Source: Paragorgia papillata (taxonomy: Eukaryota > Cnidaria > Anthozoa > Scleralcyonacea > Coralliidae). From it: a DNA stretch of 64,000 nucleotides. A program made the position numbers and the translations under genes. The stretch lies in NCBI GenBank assembly GCA_035771165.1, contig JAWNZC010000311.1, positions 884,501-948,500 of the forward strand, written 5' to 3'. Below are positions 33,753-44,700 of this stretch, in pieces; position 1 is the stretch's first letter, and the number at the start of each line of letters is the position of its first letter. Under the pieces are notes generated by a model, which did not search any database, was not told the origin of the DNA, and was given only the letters and a program-made list of their open reading frames with translations.

Positions 33753-34298
33753 TCAAAAACTGTTTCCCAGATTACGTCTCCTCGCTTTTCCTTTACACGC
33801 GCGTAAAATGGACTGCACGCGTGTCGAGATTAGCACCTTCACCGTACGCCCGGGCTCCACGAGATTGGTTTTGATCGGTTGACCAGTATTTGGCATCGTA
33901 CGAAATACACTGTACCTTTTTAAGTCATAACAACCAAAACTGCTAAGAGTGCTCATAAAATCAAAGTCAATGTACTCATTTACAATCTGGAGGCAAATGT
34001 ATGAAAAAAACAGTTCAAAACAATGTGCAATCTGAATGTTGACTTGTCCGTTGGGCGGATGAATTGTTTGAAAGACAACCAATAGGAACCGAAAATATTT
34101 CGATTTCCTCAGAGTTTTCCCGCCACGCCGCAAACGAGTGGGAAGGCTCTGAGAACGAGAATGACATCTAACCAGCTCAAACAGAAAAACTGTTCGCCTA
34201 CCGTCTAGCTGCAGGCACTTCACATCGTTTTTGATCACGTACACTTTGTTTCCAGGTTTGAGCTTTATCAACCAGCGACAAGGCATCCAAAACTCCAA
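33753..34298 (-). CDS. Unassigned 181-residue ORF
   Basis: A long frame for this AT-rich region, with a basic segment (RLRRGGKTLRKSKYFRF) and an aromatic stretch (ELFFSYICLQIVNEYIDFDF). It includes the dispersed repeat also found near 20915-20965 (C-terminal 30 residues), so part of it is repeat-derived. No known domain. Could be chance. Confidence 0.25.
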   Translation of the reverse strand: MEFWMPCRWLIKLKPGNKVYVIKNDVKCLQLDGRRTVFLFELVRCHSRSQSLPTRLRRGGKTLRKSKYFRFLLVVFQTIHPPNGQVNIQIAHCFELFFSYICLQIVNEYIDFDFMSTLSSFGCYDLKRYSVFRTMPNTGQPIKTNLVEPGRTVKVLISTRVQSILRACKGKARRRNLGNSF

Positions 34299-34678
34299 AA
34301 CCTAGTCTTTCGCTCACTAAATAAGTAACGGAAATAATTAAACAACATGTACAGCTTGATACTTTTACCCACACATTCTCCTACTCGATTGATCTTTTAC
34401 AACCTCTGAAAGTTGGTGTACTAATCTGTACTCTCAGTTCAAAGACAACAAAGACGAGTTTTCTAATTGTTTTAGTATAAACCAACTAGTCAGACTATTT
34501 TAAAGAAACAAACTGAAATCAGCAAAACGCGACTTTTCTGCTATTAGTTTGTATTTTAAACTTAAAAAATAGACATACATATATAGCTAGAATTGTTATA
34601 GTCGCATCTTTAGTCAGTGCAGTGCAACCCGTAAAAAGACATCCGATCCGCGAGCCTTGTCATTCTTTTCTGATTAAT
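34299..34678. other. No gene seen
   Basis: AT-rich spacer between two composite transposon regions. Confidence 0.45.
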
Positions 34679-35486
34679 GGGCCAGTTGCGTAATGACGTA
34701 ATTTAGCGCGCACCTGCAGTTGATTCTGGTCTTCGTAGAAACCAGAATAAAAGTAACATGGCGGTCATTTCTCATGGATTTTACTCACAACTATGATGCT
34801 TTTCTGACCTAAGAAGCTAACCCTAGCTTTTCTTAAAGCTCATGCCCGAATGCTTGTGAACAAACTATGCCTTCTTCGTGTGAATCGGCCAGGTATAATG
34901 GAGTCGTCACAACAAAACTTGACTGGAGTAGCCAGCAGAAAAATATTTTGGGATCACTTCGAACCTTGGTAACCTGGCCTATTACGGAAGTATAAATTTT
35001 TCTGCGCGCGTAGAGGAAATGCTTGCGTTGCTCAACTTCCGTACCGAAATGCGTGCTAAATTTTTAATTATTCGCGCTAAATTTGATATCGCACTCCTTG
35101 CAGTCCGACTATCGTTTCTCCTAGGTTCGTCAAAGGTTTGCGATTGTGAAAGCTTGACAGTTCAGTTCTGATTTTGAATTATGACTCTATATCTAAATAG
35201 GGAATACTTGCTCTGCTAACAGCATTGTGCAAGCGTCGCTGTCTGTTACGAATTACTGCACGTGCGACACAACGACGACAGGTGTCGCTGTTTAGCAGAA
35301 AGCGTGAGGTGCGACATTCTTACTGTTCTTAGTAGAAATTAAAAAGATAGGTTTAGAATTATAGCGTAGTTACAATTATAATTCACCGATAATGAAAGGA
35401 GCTCATCAGCTCAAGATTTTACTTTCTAAATATATGCTTAACCAAGTAGACAGATCGGGCCGGAGGGGCTTAAATATGCCGTATTG

Positions 35487-35870
35487 AAAAGCTAGAATAT
35501 TACGGCATAAGGGGAATATCCAAAAACTGGTTTGAAAATTATTTGGAGAATAGAAAGCAAATTGTAAAGTACAACCAAGTAAAATAAAAAGAAATGACAA
35601 TCACAAGTGGTGTTCCTCAGGGATCAATACTAGGACCATTGTTATTTCTTTTACAGTATAAATGATATTCAAAATTGTAGTAACATCATTTCAATCATAT
35701 TATTTGCAGATGACACAAGCATATTTTACAGTCACACTTGCCTTAAAACAATAAATAAAAGAATTCAAATGGAAATTAATAAAATATCTGATTAGTTAAA
35801 TATATTAATATTTAACCAATCAGATATTTAAACTATCTATAAATACTGCAAAAACAAAGTTTATTTTATT
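35487..35870 (+). pseudogene. LINE reverse transcriptase fragment
   Basis: ISKNWFENYLENRKQIVKYN, then TSGVPQGSILGPLLFL and, after a shift, LFADDTSIFYSH. These are RT motifs B and C of a jockey/CR1-type LINE. About 130 codons survive, with at least two frameshifts. Confidence 0.75.
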
Positions 35871-35879
35871 TAGGTCCTC

Positions 35880-36675
35880 AAAGAAAAAGTAAAAACATAA
35901 TATAACAATTTCCCTAAACAATGCGAGTATTGAGCGAGGTATGTCCAACAGAAGCATCGGATGACGGACCGTAACGATCGGTAAAAGGGCGTTGCAGATC
36001 GTACGTACCGTAGCATCTGTATTCTGATGGTCACGTACAATTTTTGCGTACAATTTTTGCGTCTTGGACGTTCTCCGAAGACGTATTGCTATCGAAAATG
36101 TTGTGATTGTGTTTGTGGCAATTACGTCACAACGAACATGTTACGGAAAGTAACGAAAGTTTGCCGATTATGCGCCATTTTGTAATTTTGTTATCCAGCT
36201 GCTTAAAAATAACGTTTGGTGCAGATTTTTGCCAGGATAAGTGTTACTGGTTGTTTGTTTTTCGCAGCCATTGTGTTTTGGCGCTTTTGTCAGGCGCCAT
36301 TTTGCGTGATAGGCCACCTACGAAAATCAAATACTATTGAATTCGTGCTGCTATATTTTATACAAACAACTGTTACGACTGACCGAACGTAGGGCTGTTG
36401 TGCCCGATTGAACAAACCTTAACCTAGCTTAACAAACATAATACAGATTGTGCTTAAGTATGGGTATTTCTACTGAGCTTTAAAGATTGGCTTGCATAAC
36501 AACTTCTCAAAAGCAAAAGAAGCATCATGTCGTTTGAAAGGTAAATTTTGTAATGAAATGTTGTTTTATATGTTTTATCTCAGCGTATTTTATTTGCCAT
36601 GTCTGAAACAACTGGTTATTAGCGGTATGAAAGTAGGAATGAAGTTGTAGTTTGGTTTACACAAATGTCACTTAT
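35880..36675. other. No gene recognised
   Basis: Frames at 35820-36053 (-) and 36107-36340 (+) show no domain. Mixed composition, CpG-richer around 35925-36100. Confidence 0.4.
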
Positions 36676-36681
36676 ATATAA

Positions 36682-37275
36682 CTGTCAAATGATGTTGAAG
36701 AAAACCCAGGACCCACTATAATCGATCCTAGTGAAACAGTATATGTGCTGATTTCAGTCAAGGTGATGAAAGCAGGTTTGGTAGGCTACAATGCTGGAAA
36801 ACAATATGTAGCCATGTCACTAACTTCCATTGTCTACAATGAAATCAAGTCTGTTAACATTTGGGACACATCCTAATATGAATACAGTTTAAATATATTA
36901 TTGGAAGGAATAAGTAGTCCAAGACCTATTATTGTTAACTGATGTACCTGAGGTGGTTTCAACTAATAATAAAAATTATCAATTGCAATACAGTGAGTCA
37001 TATTTTTTCTGGTGATGTATTTTTGACAGCTAACAATGAGCCTTTTGTGTCACTTGAGCATGCCTTTAATCAAATATTTTCAAGTTGTTTATTAAATTAC
37101 AGTAGTTGTTTGCTTACAATTGGTATCAATGTTGTTGCAATATTCAGACCTTTTTCTTGAAGTATTGAAAAGTTTGGACTCTGACTCAAGAAACTTATAT
37201 GGAATGCCTTGTTCATCTGGAACTTGTATTTTCGCTTCGGTTGAGAGTACAGAAAACTTGGTGAAATAATTTTAA
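36682..37275 (+). pseudogene. 2A ribosome-skipping motif followed by a peptidase-like remnant
   Basis: The frame 36682-36876 begins LSND and then DVEENPGP (36691-36714), an exact match to the 2A consensus D-V/I-E-x-N-P-G-P. The downstream protein (DPSETVYVLISVKVMKAG, KQYVAMSLTSIVYNEIKSVN) stops at 36874. It appears to continue in other frames with FVSLEHAFNQIF, SSCLLTIGINVVAIF and SRNLYGMPCSSGTC. These blocks resemble a repetitive papain-fold-like protein found in invertebrate mobile elements, in which a GKQCxAMS cysteine and a DSHSRD histidine are expected. Here the first position is Tyr. A stop lies four codons upstream of the 2A. Confidence 0.5.
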
Positions 37276-37307
37276 GCTGCGAAGTTCAACCAAACTCAGC
37301 TGACAGT

Positions 37308-38935
37308 ATGGATATATTAATAACAACAAATAAAACAAAACGAATTGCCATTCAAGCCCTTAAGGAGTCGAAAAAACAGTTAAAAAAGCATTTAAAAAGA
37401 CTTAACAGACGACCGCCAAAGAAGCAAAGAATATGGTGTCGACCAGGCCGAACGGACATTTGGTGGACAAACATTTTGAATAACAAAACAAGTATGAAAG
37501 AGTGGAAAGAAAATTTTAGAATGGGCAGAAGGCACTTTGTAGAGTTGTGCGAGAGGCTAAGGCCCGTTTAACTGGGGAAAACACAACGATGAGAAATGCA
37601 ATCCCTGTTGAGACGAAAGTGGCAGTAACTCTCTATTATTTAGCAGATGAATCAAGAAATAGAAAGGTAAAAAGTACACTATTTACCTTTTTAATATAAA
37701 AACTAAAGTTATAATGCATAGTAGAAATAACTCTTCTAAAATTGAAATAAACTATTGGCCAAATTAAAAGTGCGTGTGTTTCACACTTTCACTATGTGCA
37801 ACTAGGTACATTTATTATTAAATACTGGTTGGAAAAATAGTTTGTTTGGCTGATAATAAGTGAAAGTGTGGTTCACACAAAATCACAATTTGTTTTCATG
37901 TTTTGAAGTCACTTATAAGCATTTAGTTTAGGCATAAAAAGCTGGCAGGCCAAAACATTTAAAAAAAAAGTTAAGTTTTCACAACAAGAAGTAGGTACAG
38001 ATATTTCTTTGTTTTTGCCAAACCAACATTTATATATTATTTTCCAAAATACACAGTACTAATAAATCATAGTCCCTGTAATCCTGGATGGATAAAATTA
38101 TAAATGAAGGGACACCTAAATTAAGATTTTACCCTGCTGTTTTCTTTTTTATTATTTTTTAACTACAATTTATAGTTAGCAAACAACTGAAAACCCCCCA
38201 AAAACTATAGTACCTAGCATATTTAAAGTATGTATTAATATAGTAGTTGTAAAATATTTTGTTTTTGTTTGTTCTTATTTTAGATTATTAATGCCTTTGG
38301 AATTGGCAAAACTACTTTATAAAGAATCTTGAGATCAGTGTGTGGTGCAATAGTGGAGCAACTTGGAAAAGAATAGATAAAAATTCCAACTGTTGAAGAA
38401 GGTATAACTCACTTAGCCAGTCAATTTTATGATCGGCATGTATTCCCACGATGTATTGGAGCTGTGGATGGAACACATATACGGATTAAGCAACCCAAAG
38501 GAAAGTCATCGGAGTATATTAACCGAAAATGTTCTTATAGTTTAAACGTCCAAGGAACATGCGATTATAAGTATTGCTTTGTTGATGTTGTCATCAAGTG
38601 GCCAGACACGATGCCACAATGTTTGTGAATTCCTCCATTTGCAAAATTCTACAAAGTGGAACCATACTACCTTGGCCAAAAGTCATATTGTTGAAGATGT
38701 CCCACCTGATCCAGCCTATCCACTCAATACTTACCTAATGAAGGAATATGAAGTAGGAGGCACAACCGAAGCAGAACAATTTTATGGATTCAGACTGTCA
38801 TCAGCAAGAATGGTCATCGAGTGTGCATATGGAAGGCTGAAAGCCAGATGGGGTTGTCTAAAAGGAGTCCTAAAAGTTGAACAGCATTGGCTTTTGAACC
38901 CTCTGTCTGCCATGATACTATCCCCTGGCTAAATT
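37308..38935 (+). pseudogene. PIF/Harbinger transposase, two exons, frameshifted
   Basis: Exon 1 (37308-37668) has a basic N-terminus, DIWWTNILNNK, EWKENFRMGRRHFVELCERL, then a stop/shift and VETKVAVTLYYLADESRNRK at a GTAAAA donor (37669). The intron ends in a pyrimidine-rich TTATTTTAG (38283). Exon 2 runs IINAFGIGKTT..., GIEHLA-like text, CIGAVDGTHIRIKQPKG (first Asp), SYSLNVQGTCDYKYCFVDVV. A frame change near 38590 leads to PPDPAYPLNTYLMKEYE (second Asp region), then SSARMVIECAYGRLKARWG (Glu). It belongs to the DDE_Tnp_4 family. Stops near 38323 and 38376. Distinct from the 11.6-12.8 kb Harbinger. Confidence 0.8.
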
Positions 38936-39157
38936 TCATCATAAATACCTCACTCTTTCGTGATCATCTTGTCACTTGTACGCCTAGCAAATATATCTGA
39001 AACAAATGTTATTGCTGATGATGGGGAAATGTCAATAAAGCCTTTCACAGTTGTGATGATAAATGAATATTTATAATTACACGTGATTTGAATATCACGT
39101 GATTTTGATTAATGTATTTAACCTAGAGTTTATGTTAATTAAAGTTAGTTAGATGTC

Positions 39158-40137
39158 TTACTTCTCTGAGTAAACATTACTACAGTGTTGTGATGTTAGT
39201 AGTTTGAGTATGTGAAAGTTGACAAGCCAAGGCGAAATGCCAAATCCTACTCTAAGAAGGCGCACCTCAAGCGTGCTAAAACAATAAATCTCTTGCCTTG
39301 GTGTTAAAGTTCTCTTAGGACCGGGGTTTACATACTCCTTGGAATCACATTCTCTGCCAGTTGTTTTTACTCGAACGTAGACTAGGTTTTCCACTGCATG
39401 CCAAGGTAACCAAATAGGATTTCAAAAGTTTCTATATCTGGTAATTCTGTGCAGAATTGAAGCATTTCTTTGTTATCCTTTGCAGGCTTTGCTCATAGTT
39501 CTTTTTCTTCAAATTGTCAATTTCATATTGCAATTCAACGACTTTTCTTTGTGATTGGCTTCCATATCAACAATCCTCTTTTTGAGTTCCTTGATTTCTT
39601 CATAGCACTTAGCAACAGCTCGTTATCTGAAGCATCACTTTCCTTGATGGGCATCTCAATCATCTCATTTGCTACAATTTGATCACTATTACTATACCCT
39701 CTCTGTTTTCCTAGTTGGTACATGTATTAAGAAGCGGTTTTACTCTTTTTCTAAGCGATGTTAGTGTCAGGCGTGGGGTGGTTTGCACTGGCTTAATTAT
39801 TTTAGGCACAATCATAGGTACATTATTACCGTCTGTTTATGTTCATCCGTTGGATGGAAGTTCTTCCAAGATATCTTGTAAAGCCAAACCTTCCTCAGCT
39901 TATTTTCTTTTGGGATGCGGTAGAACGAAATATTTTTGTTCACTTTTTTGGAGTTCACGAACTGCAGTTGTCGTTTTGAGTGACGAGCATTCGTGCTCAA
40001 GTTGTGGAGCTTGCAGATGCGGTTCGCATAAAGAAGGCACAGTTTGCATATTCACAAGCATCCGGGAAAGAGCGTTCAGGAAAGCTAGAGTTAACTTCCG
40101 AGGTCAGAAAAGCATCAAAGTTGTCGGTAAAATCCAT
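39158..40137 (-). pseudogene. THAP + HTH_Tnp_4 N-terminal half of a DDE transposase
   Basis: The frame opens MDFTDNFDAFLTSEVNSSFP at 40137 inside the TIR. It passes into a THAP-like domain (39812-40000: KKVNKNISFYRIPKE, LRKVWLYKISWKNFHPTDEH) and a linker (39535-39723). It then reaches the helix-turn-helix that precedes DDE_Tnp_4 catalytic domains (39158-39560: MLQFCTELPDIETFE, VKTTGRECDSKEYVNPGP, KRTLTPRQE). Several frameshifts. The catalytic half is missing, replaced by the plus-strand insertions. Typical of THAP-containing transposases. Confidence 0.65.
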
Positions 40138-40323
40138 GAGAAATGACCATCATCTTACTTTTTTTCTGTGACCGTGGTTACTACAAAGACGAGGATCCAT
40201 TGCAGGCGCGCGCTAAATTACGTCATTACGCAAATGGACTATTCTAAAGAAACATAACCAAAATGCGTAGATCTCTTGTTGTATAACATTGACGACCCGA
40301 ATCTTAGAGACTTTTCATATGAG

Positions 40324-40518
40324 CCAGGCTAGCCCGGTTTGACTAGCTGGCTTGATTTTATGTCACGAAAATCTTATTTTGAGAAATGCAGAATGATAAA
40401 AAAGTAGAATTACCTTCGTTTTTCTGTAAGTATAGCACACAGGATATTCTAATTCCTTTATGCAGTCGTAGAAAGATTTTCGTGACTTAAAATGGGCCAG
40501 GTAACCGGGCTAGCCAGT
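40324..40518. mobile_element. ~195-bp palindromic MITE
   Basis: Left CAGGCTAGCCCGGTTTGACTA...TCACGAAAATCT and right AGATTTTCGTGACTT...AACCGGGCTAGCCAG form inverted arms of ~55 bp. Non-coding centre. Confidence 0.75.
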
Positions 40519-41268
40519 ATCATAATAATGAACAGCCCCTTATATCATTGCCAATCGACAAATGGTCTGGAAACTCAGTCTTTGTTCTACCTTTTTGTTC
40601 ACGGTTATGCAAATTAGTGGATGATGAAGAAATATATTTTTAGTATAATGAAGCAACCATCCAGTAGCAGCGTTTGGGTTCCATCACTATACCGTGTTAT
40701 TGACATATTAATAAGCGAAAACAAACGATTTGTGCATGGTGAGGAACGTCTCAACATGAAATCACAGTTCATTATAAGCGCTTTGTAGTTTGCCAAGTTT
40801 CCAGACAATATCTTGATTGACTATTAAAATATCAAAATAAACTTCAATGGACTTAGAACAATTCTGTTAAGAAATAGCAAACGAGCACGGCGTAACGTGC
40901 AACATCCGCTAAAAAATCAACAAGGGAAGCTGAAGCCGGAATGGCAGGAACTTCGGTCGATCTGCAGGATGACGTGTTCCACGAGTTATTGCATGTGACA
41001 GTGGAGAGAATTAACATCCAATTCCCTAGGCCATAATTTCCATATTCAAATGGCATAACTGCTTTAAATAGTTGAATGCAAATATATATTTTTTATATGA
41101 GCTATTACAGTACCGGTCAGAAGTAACCTAACAAAAACCGCGGGCGATCGGCGGTCGATCCATGGGTCAACCGCTAATCGGCCACGGGTCATCAGCGGTT
41201 CATCGGCGGTCGATCAGCAGTTGAAGCAGGCCGCTTATATACTGGGCGGTGCAACGGGAATGGGAGAG
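40519..41268. other. Left flank of the Polinton; no gene
   Basis: 41115-41230 is GC-rich with irregular CGGCGGTCGATC/CATCAGCGG repeats. 41238-41268 (CGCTTATATACTGGGCGGTG) is the left half of the Polinton insertion site and recurs inverted near 55974-55998. ORFs at 40614-40808 and 40853-41056 are unrecognised. Confidence 0.55.
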
Positions 41269-41274
41269 CTGATC

Positions 41275-41362
41275 AGTAGGTAACCCCCCCCCCCCCCCCA
41301 TATAGGTAAACAAAGGGATGCCGCCTCATTAAATATTCGGTGTGATGCACGGTGTGACGCAC
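41275..41362. repeat. Polinton left terminal inverted repeat
   Basis: 88 bp matching the right TIR apart from homopolymer length (C16 here, 21 on the right). It includes ATATAGGTAAACAAAGGGAT and GCCGCCTCATTAAATATTC, then runs into the 12-bp tandem array. Confidence 0.93.
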
Positions 41363-41482
41363 GGTGTGATGCACGGTGTGATGCACGGTGTGATGCACGG
41401 TGTGATGCACGGTGTGATGCACGGTGTGACGCACGGTGTGACGCACGGTGTGACGCACGGTGTGATGCACGGTGTGATGCAC
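41339..41482. repeat. Tandem array, exactly 12 copies of a 12-bp unit
   Basis: GGTGTGATGCAC, with GGTGTGACGCAC variants, repeated 12 times without spacing error. The right TIR has only two copies (53819-53842). The antisense frame (HHTV repeats) is not a gene. Confidence 0.93.
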
Positions 41483-41507
41483 GAAACTAATTAGCGCGTA
41501 TGTGAAT

Positions 41508-41520
41508 GGTGATATAAACC
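41508..41520 (+). promoter_or_regulatory. Left inward-facing TATA element
   Basis: GGTGATATAAACC, with TATAAA at 41513-41518, about 115 bp upstream of the PolB 5'-UTR splice donor. The identical 13-mer occurs inverted at 53781-53793, upstream of the first gene of the leftward block. This suggests a shared terminal core promoter. Confidence 0.65.
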
Positions 41521-41734
41521 CAGCGTTGTCGTGCAATCAAGTACTTGCCTTCAGAGTTTCATCCGTATTTTCTGGAGTTCCATTGGATTGCTCTATCGCT
41601 TGTTTGGAGATTTTTTTATTGTCTTATTTTAAGGTAAGATGTGTACATTTTATATAGTGCTGTTATGGTCATTATGTGTGTGTTTATATATTTTATCTGA
41701 GTCTAATAATACGCGTTTTGTTTCTTTAACAGCA

Positions 41735-44700
41735 ATGGATCTTATTGATGTGATCAAAGGATGTACATCCGTCGAGCAAATTGAGGCGCTAGAGTGGCTG
41801 TTTAATTTCGACGAAAGGCATAAGGAAGCGGCTTTCAACCAGCGCATTGTCATCTTGGTAAATGAATTGGTGCGGGATTTGGAGGTTGAGAGACGTGGGA
41901 TATATCCTGATATGTTCACTGGGTGGTCGACTGAAGAACGCGCCTTGTTCAACGCCGATTGGAACGACGATTCCTTCATCAACGATCTACCATCAACCCC
42001 TGAAGTTATGCCCGAGTGGTTCGATGTCGAATGGGACGACGATTCTTTCCTCGACCACCTACCACCAACGCCTGAAGTAATGCCCAAGGCTACCCAGACC
42101 GGAGAAGGAAGCCGTAAGCGACCCGTACAAGATGACGACGGCGCATCAACAAGTAAGAAAGCTAAAACTGTTCCGTTATTTACTGTTAAGTCGGTTAAGC
42201 AAGTGAAGGTGAAGAAGTTTAAGACCACGGGCCTTGATTACAGAGTTCAATTCCATGATTTTCAAGTGCGGGGTTTACCTGATGTTCTAAGGCTTCTGCA
42301 TCAAGTGTTCGATAGTTTGTTAGATCGTGTCACCGACGGCGTTGCTATGCATGATCAAGTTCGGTTTGTTATGCATTCGCCTCAGCTAGAATACCCAATT
42401 TCATTACCGTTCATGCCTCGTGAAAGATTGACCGCCGAAAGAATTTTGGCCGAAGTCGAAAGAGTTATTCAATCGAACGATACTTTTACGTTAGATGATT
42501 CGATTACCGTTAACATTATCCATGTCGAGATGCCGAACGGAGGAACGGGAAAAAAGCGATATATCCCCAATCTAGAGAAATACCTAACTAACAAAAGAGC
42601 TATCGTCCGTATTCAAAACAAAGATAATTTATGTCTCGCACGAGCCATTGTGGTGGCCAAAGCTAAAGTTGACAACGATGAGAGATATTCTTACATTAAG
42701 AATTCCCGAGGGACGTTACAAGGTGACCTTGCCCATGATTTGCATAAAAAAGCTGACGTGCCGTTAGGTCAGTGCGGTATCGAAGAAGTCAAGAAATTTC
42801 AAACCTATTTGACCGACTATCAAATTAACATTGTGTCCAAAGAACATTTGAATACCATAATTTATTCTGGTCCGGAAGCAGCCAAACATATCTATCTCTA
42901 CGCCCACGATAATCACTACGATGTGATTTCAAGCATGCCAGCGTTCCTCGCTCGCAAGAAGTACTGCCATGTATGTAAGAAAGGCTACGACAAAATCGAA
43001 GACCATCTCTGTGGCGATACCTGTAAACTGTGTTACACACAAAACTGTCCGATCACAGGCTGGGTTCATTGCGAAGATTGTAACCGCTTTTTTAAAAGTC
43101 AAGATTGTTTTGATCGGCATAAAGCAACCGAAGGCGAAAAGCGATCGATTTGTGCGTCTGCCGTCAAATGTAAACATTGTAATCATGTGGTGAAAAGAGC
43201 AAACGAACTAAATCATAACTGTGGGCTTGTTCGATGTACAGTATGTCAGAAATACGTAGAGCCAGAGAACCATCAGTGTTACATTCAACCCGTAAAGCAA
43301 AGAAAAACCGATTCGGGAACTCAGTCTGATACAAATTTACTTGATGATGAGGCGGCCGTAGGCGTAGAACAAGTTACTGAAAGCGACTACAACCAGTTAT
43401 TATTCTTTGACTTTGAATGTACACAAGAAGGTGGCGATCATATCCCAAATCTTTGCGTTGTGCACAATGAAAGCGGTCAAGAATGGGTGTTCTGCGGTCC
43501 GAACACACGCGATGAATTTTGCGAATGGATTTTCCAGGAGCAACACGCCGGCAGTATAGTATTGGCTCATAATTTCCAAGGCTATGATGGTTATTTTATT
43601 CTACAATATCTACATAAGAATGGCCTGGTACCGGAAGTAATCATGCGTGGGGCGAAGATTTTAACACTTAACGTGCCAGTGTTAAAGATTAAGTTTGTCG
43701 ATTCGTTATGTTTTATTCCGATGAGACTTGCAAGTTTCCCAAAAACATTCGGCCTAGCTGAACTTGCCAAAGGTTATTTTCCACATCATTTTAACATCGA
43801 AGCCAACCAGAGTTACGTGGGCCCTATTCCCGCCGCAAAGTATTTTGATCCAGACGGAATGAGTCCTGATGACAGAAGCAAATTTTATGAATGGTATAAC
43901 CCATTGGAAGCTAGCGATTACGTTTTTGACTTTCAAGAAGAAATTTTAAAGTATTGCCGGTCAGACGTCGATATTCTCCGACGCTGTTCCCTTGAGTTCC
44001 GTGAACAATTTCGCTCGGTTACCGATATTGATCCGTTCGAGAAATGTTTGACGATCGCTTCAGCATGCAATTTGGTGTTCCGTAAGAACTTTCTACGTGA
44101 GAATACGATTGCCATTATCCCTCCGCATGGCTACAGACCAGAAGACAAACAATCAGTAATTGCTAGAGATACAATAAATCCCGTCAGCCAACAAACCATG
44201 CAAGATTTACACCAGCGCACCCTTGAGAAGACGCGCTACCTCCGAGCGCAAGGTTACAATGTCGTCGAGATGTGGGAGTGTGACTTGAGACGTCAAGTCG
44301 AAGCCGATCCTGAAATGAAAGCTTATTTCGATCGTTTCGAAATCGCAGAGCCTCTCGAACCGAGACATAGTCTGTACGGGGGGCGCACGAACGCGGCGAC
44401 ATTATTTCATGAGTGCCGAGAAAACGAGAAGATACATTACGTTGATTTTACCAGTCTTTATCCGTGGACCAATAAGTATTGTACCTATCCCGTTGATCAT
44501 CCTGAGATTATTACGGAGAACTTTGGAGACATTTCGCAGTACTTCGGTTTAGTGAAATGTACAGTCCTGCCTCCACGTCGTCTTCTACATCCGGTACTTC
44601 CGTATAGAGCTCATGGTAAGCTCATGTTTTCGTTGTGCCGCACTTGTACCGATGATCTTCAACAAGTGCCATGCAATCACACCGACCAAGAACGCGCCTT

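Larger units (their letters stand above)
34679..40237. mobile_element. THAP/DDE-type DNA transposon, ~215-bp TIRs, containing nested elements
   Basis: The left end GGCCAGTTGCGTAATGACG (34680) and right end (reverse complement GTCCATTTGCGTAATGACG, ending 40237) begin inverted repeats. These extend to about 34893 and 40025 and include GTCATTTCTCATGGATTTTAC and CTTTTCTGACCT. The right end leads straight into the THAP/HTH pseudogene (39158-40137, minus), so the element's coding direction is leftward. The interior carries a LINE RT fragment, a 2A/peptidase-like remnant and a separate Harbinger transposase on the plus strand, presumably later insertions. I could not fix the target duplication. Confidence 0.7.

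Noticed and set aside
36682..37275. Helitron assignment for the 2A/peptidase remnant
   Set aside because: No Rep or helicase motifs nearby, and no Helitron termini seen; left unassigned.
41339..41482. CRISPR-like repeat array
   Set aside because: Units are directly tandem with no spacers, within a transposon TIR in a eukaryotic genome.
41273..41536. His/Thr/Val repeat ORF on the minus strand
   Set aside because: Product of the 12-bp TIR array (12 bp = 4 codons).
41650..42228. 192-codon antisense ORF opposite PolB
   Set aside because: Complete overlap with the intact PolB frame; no domain features.
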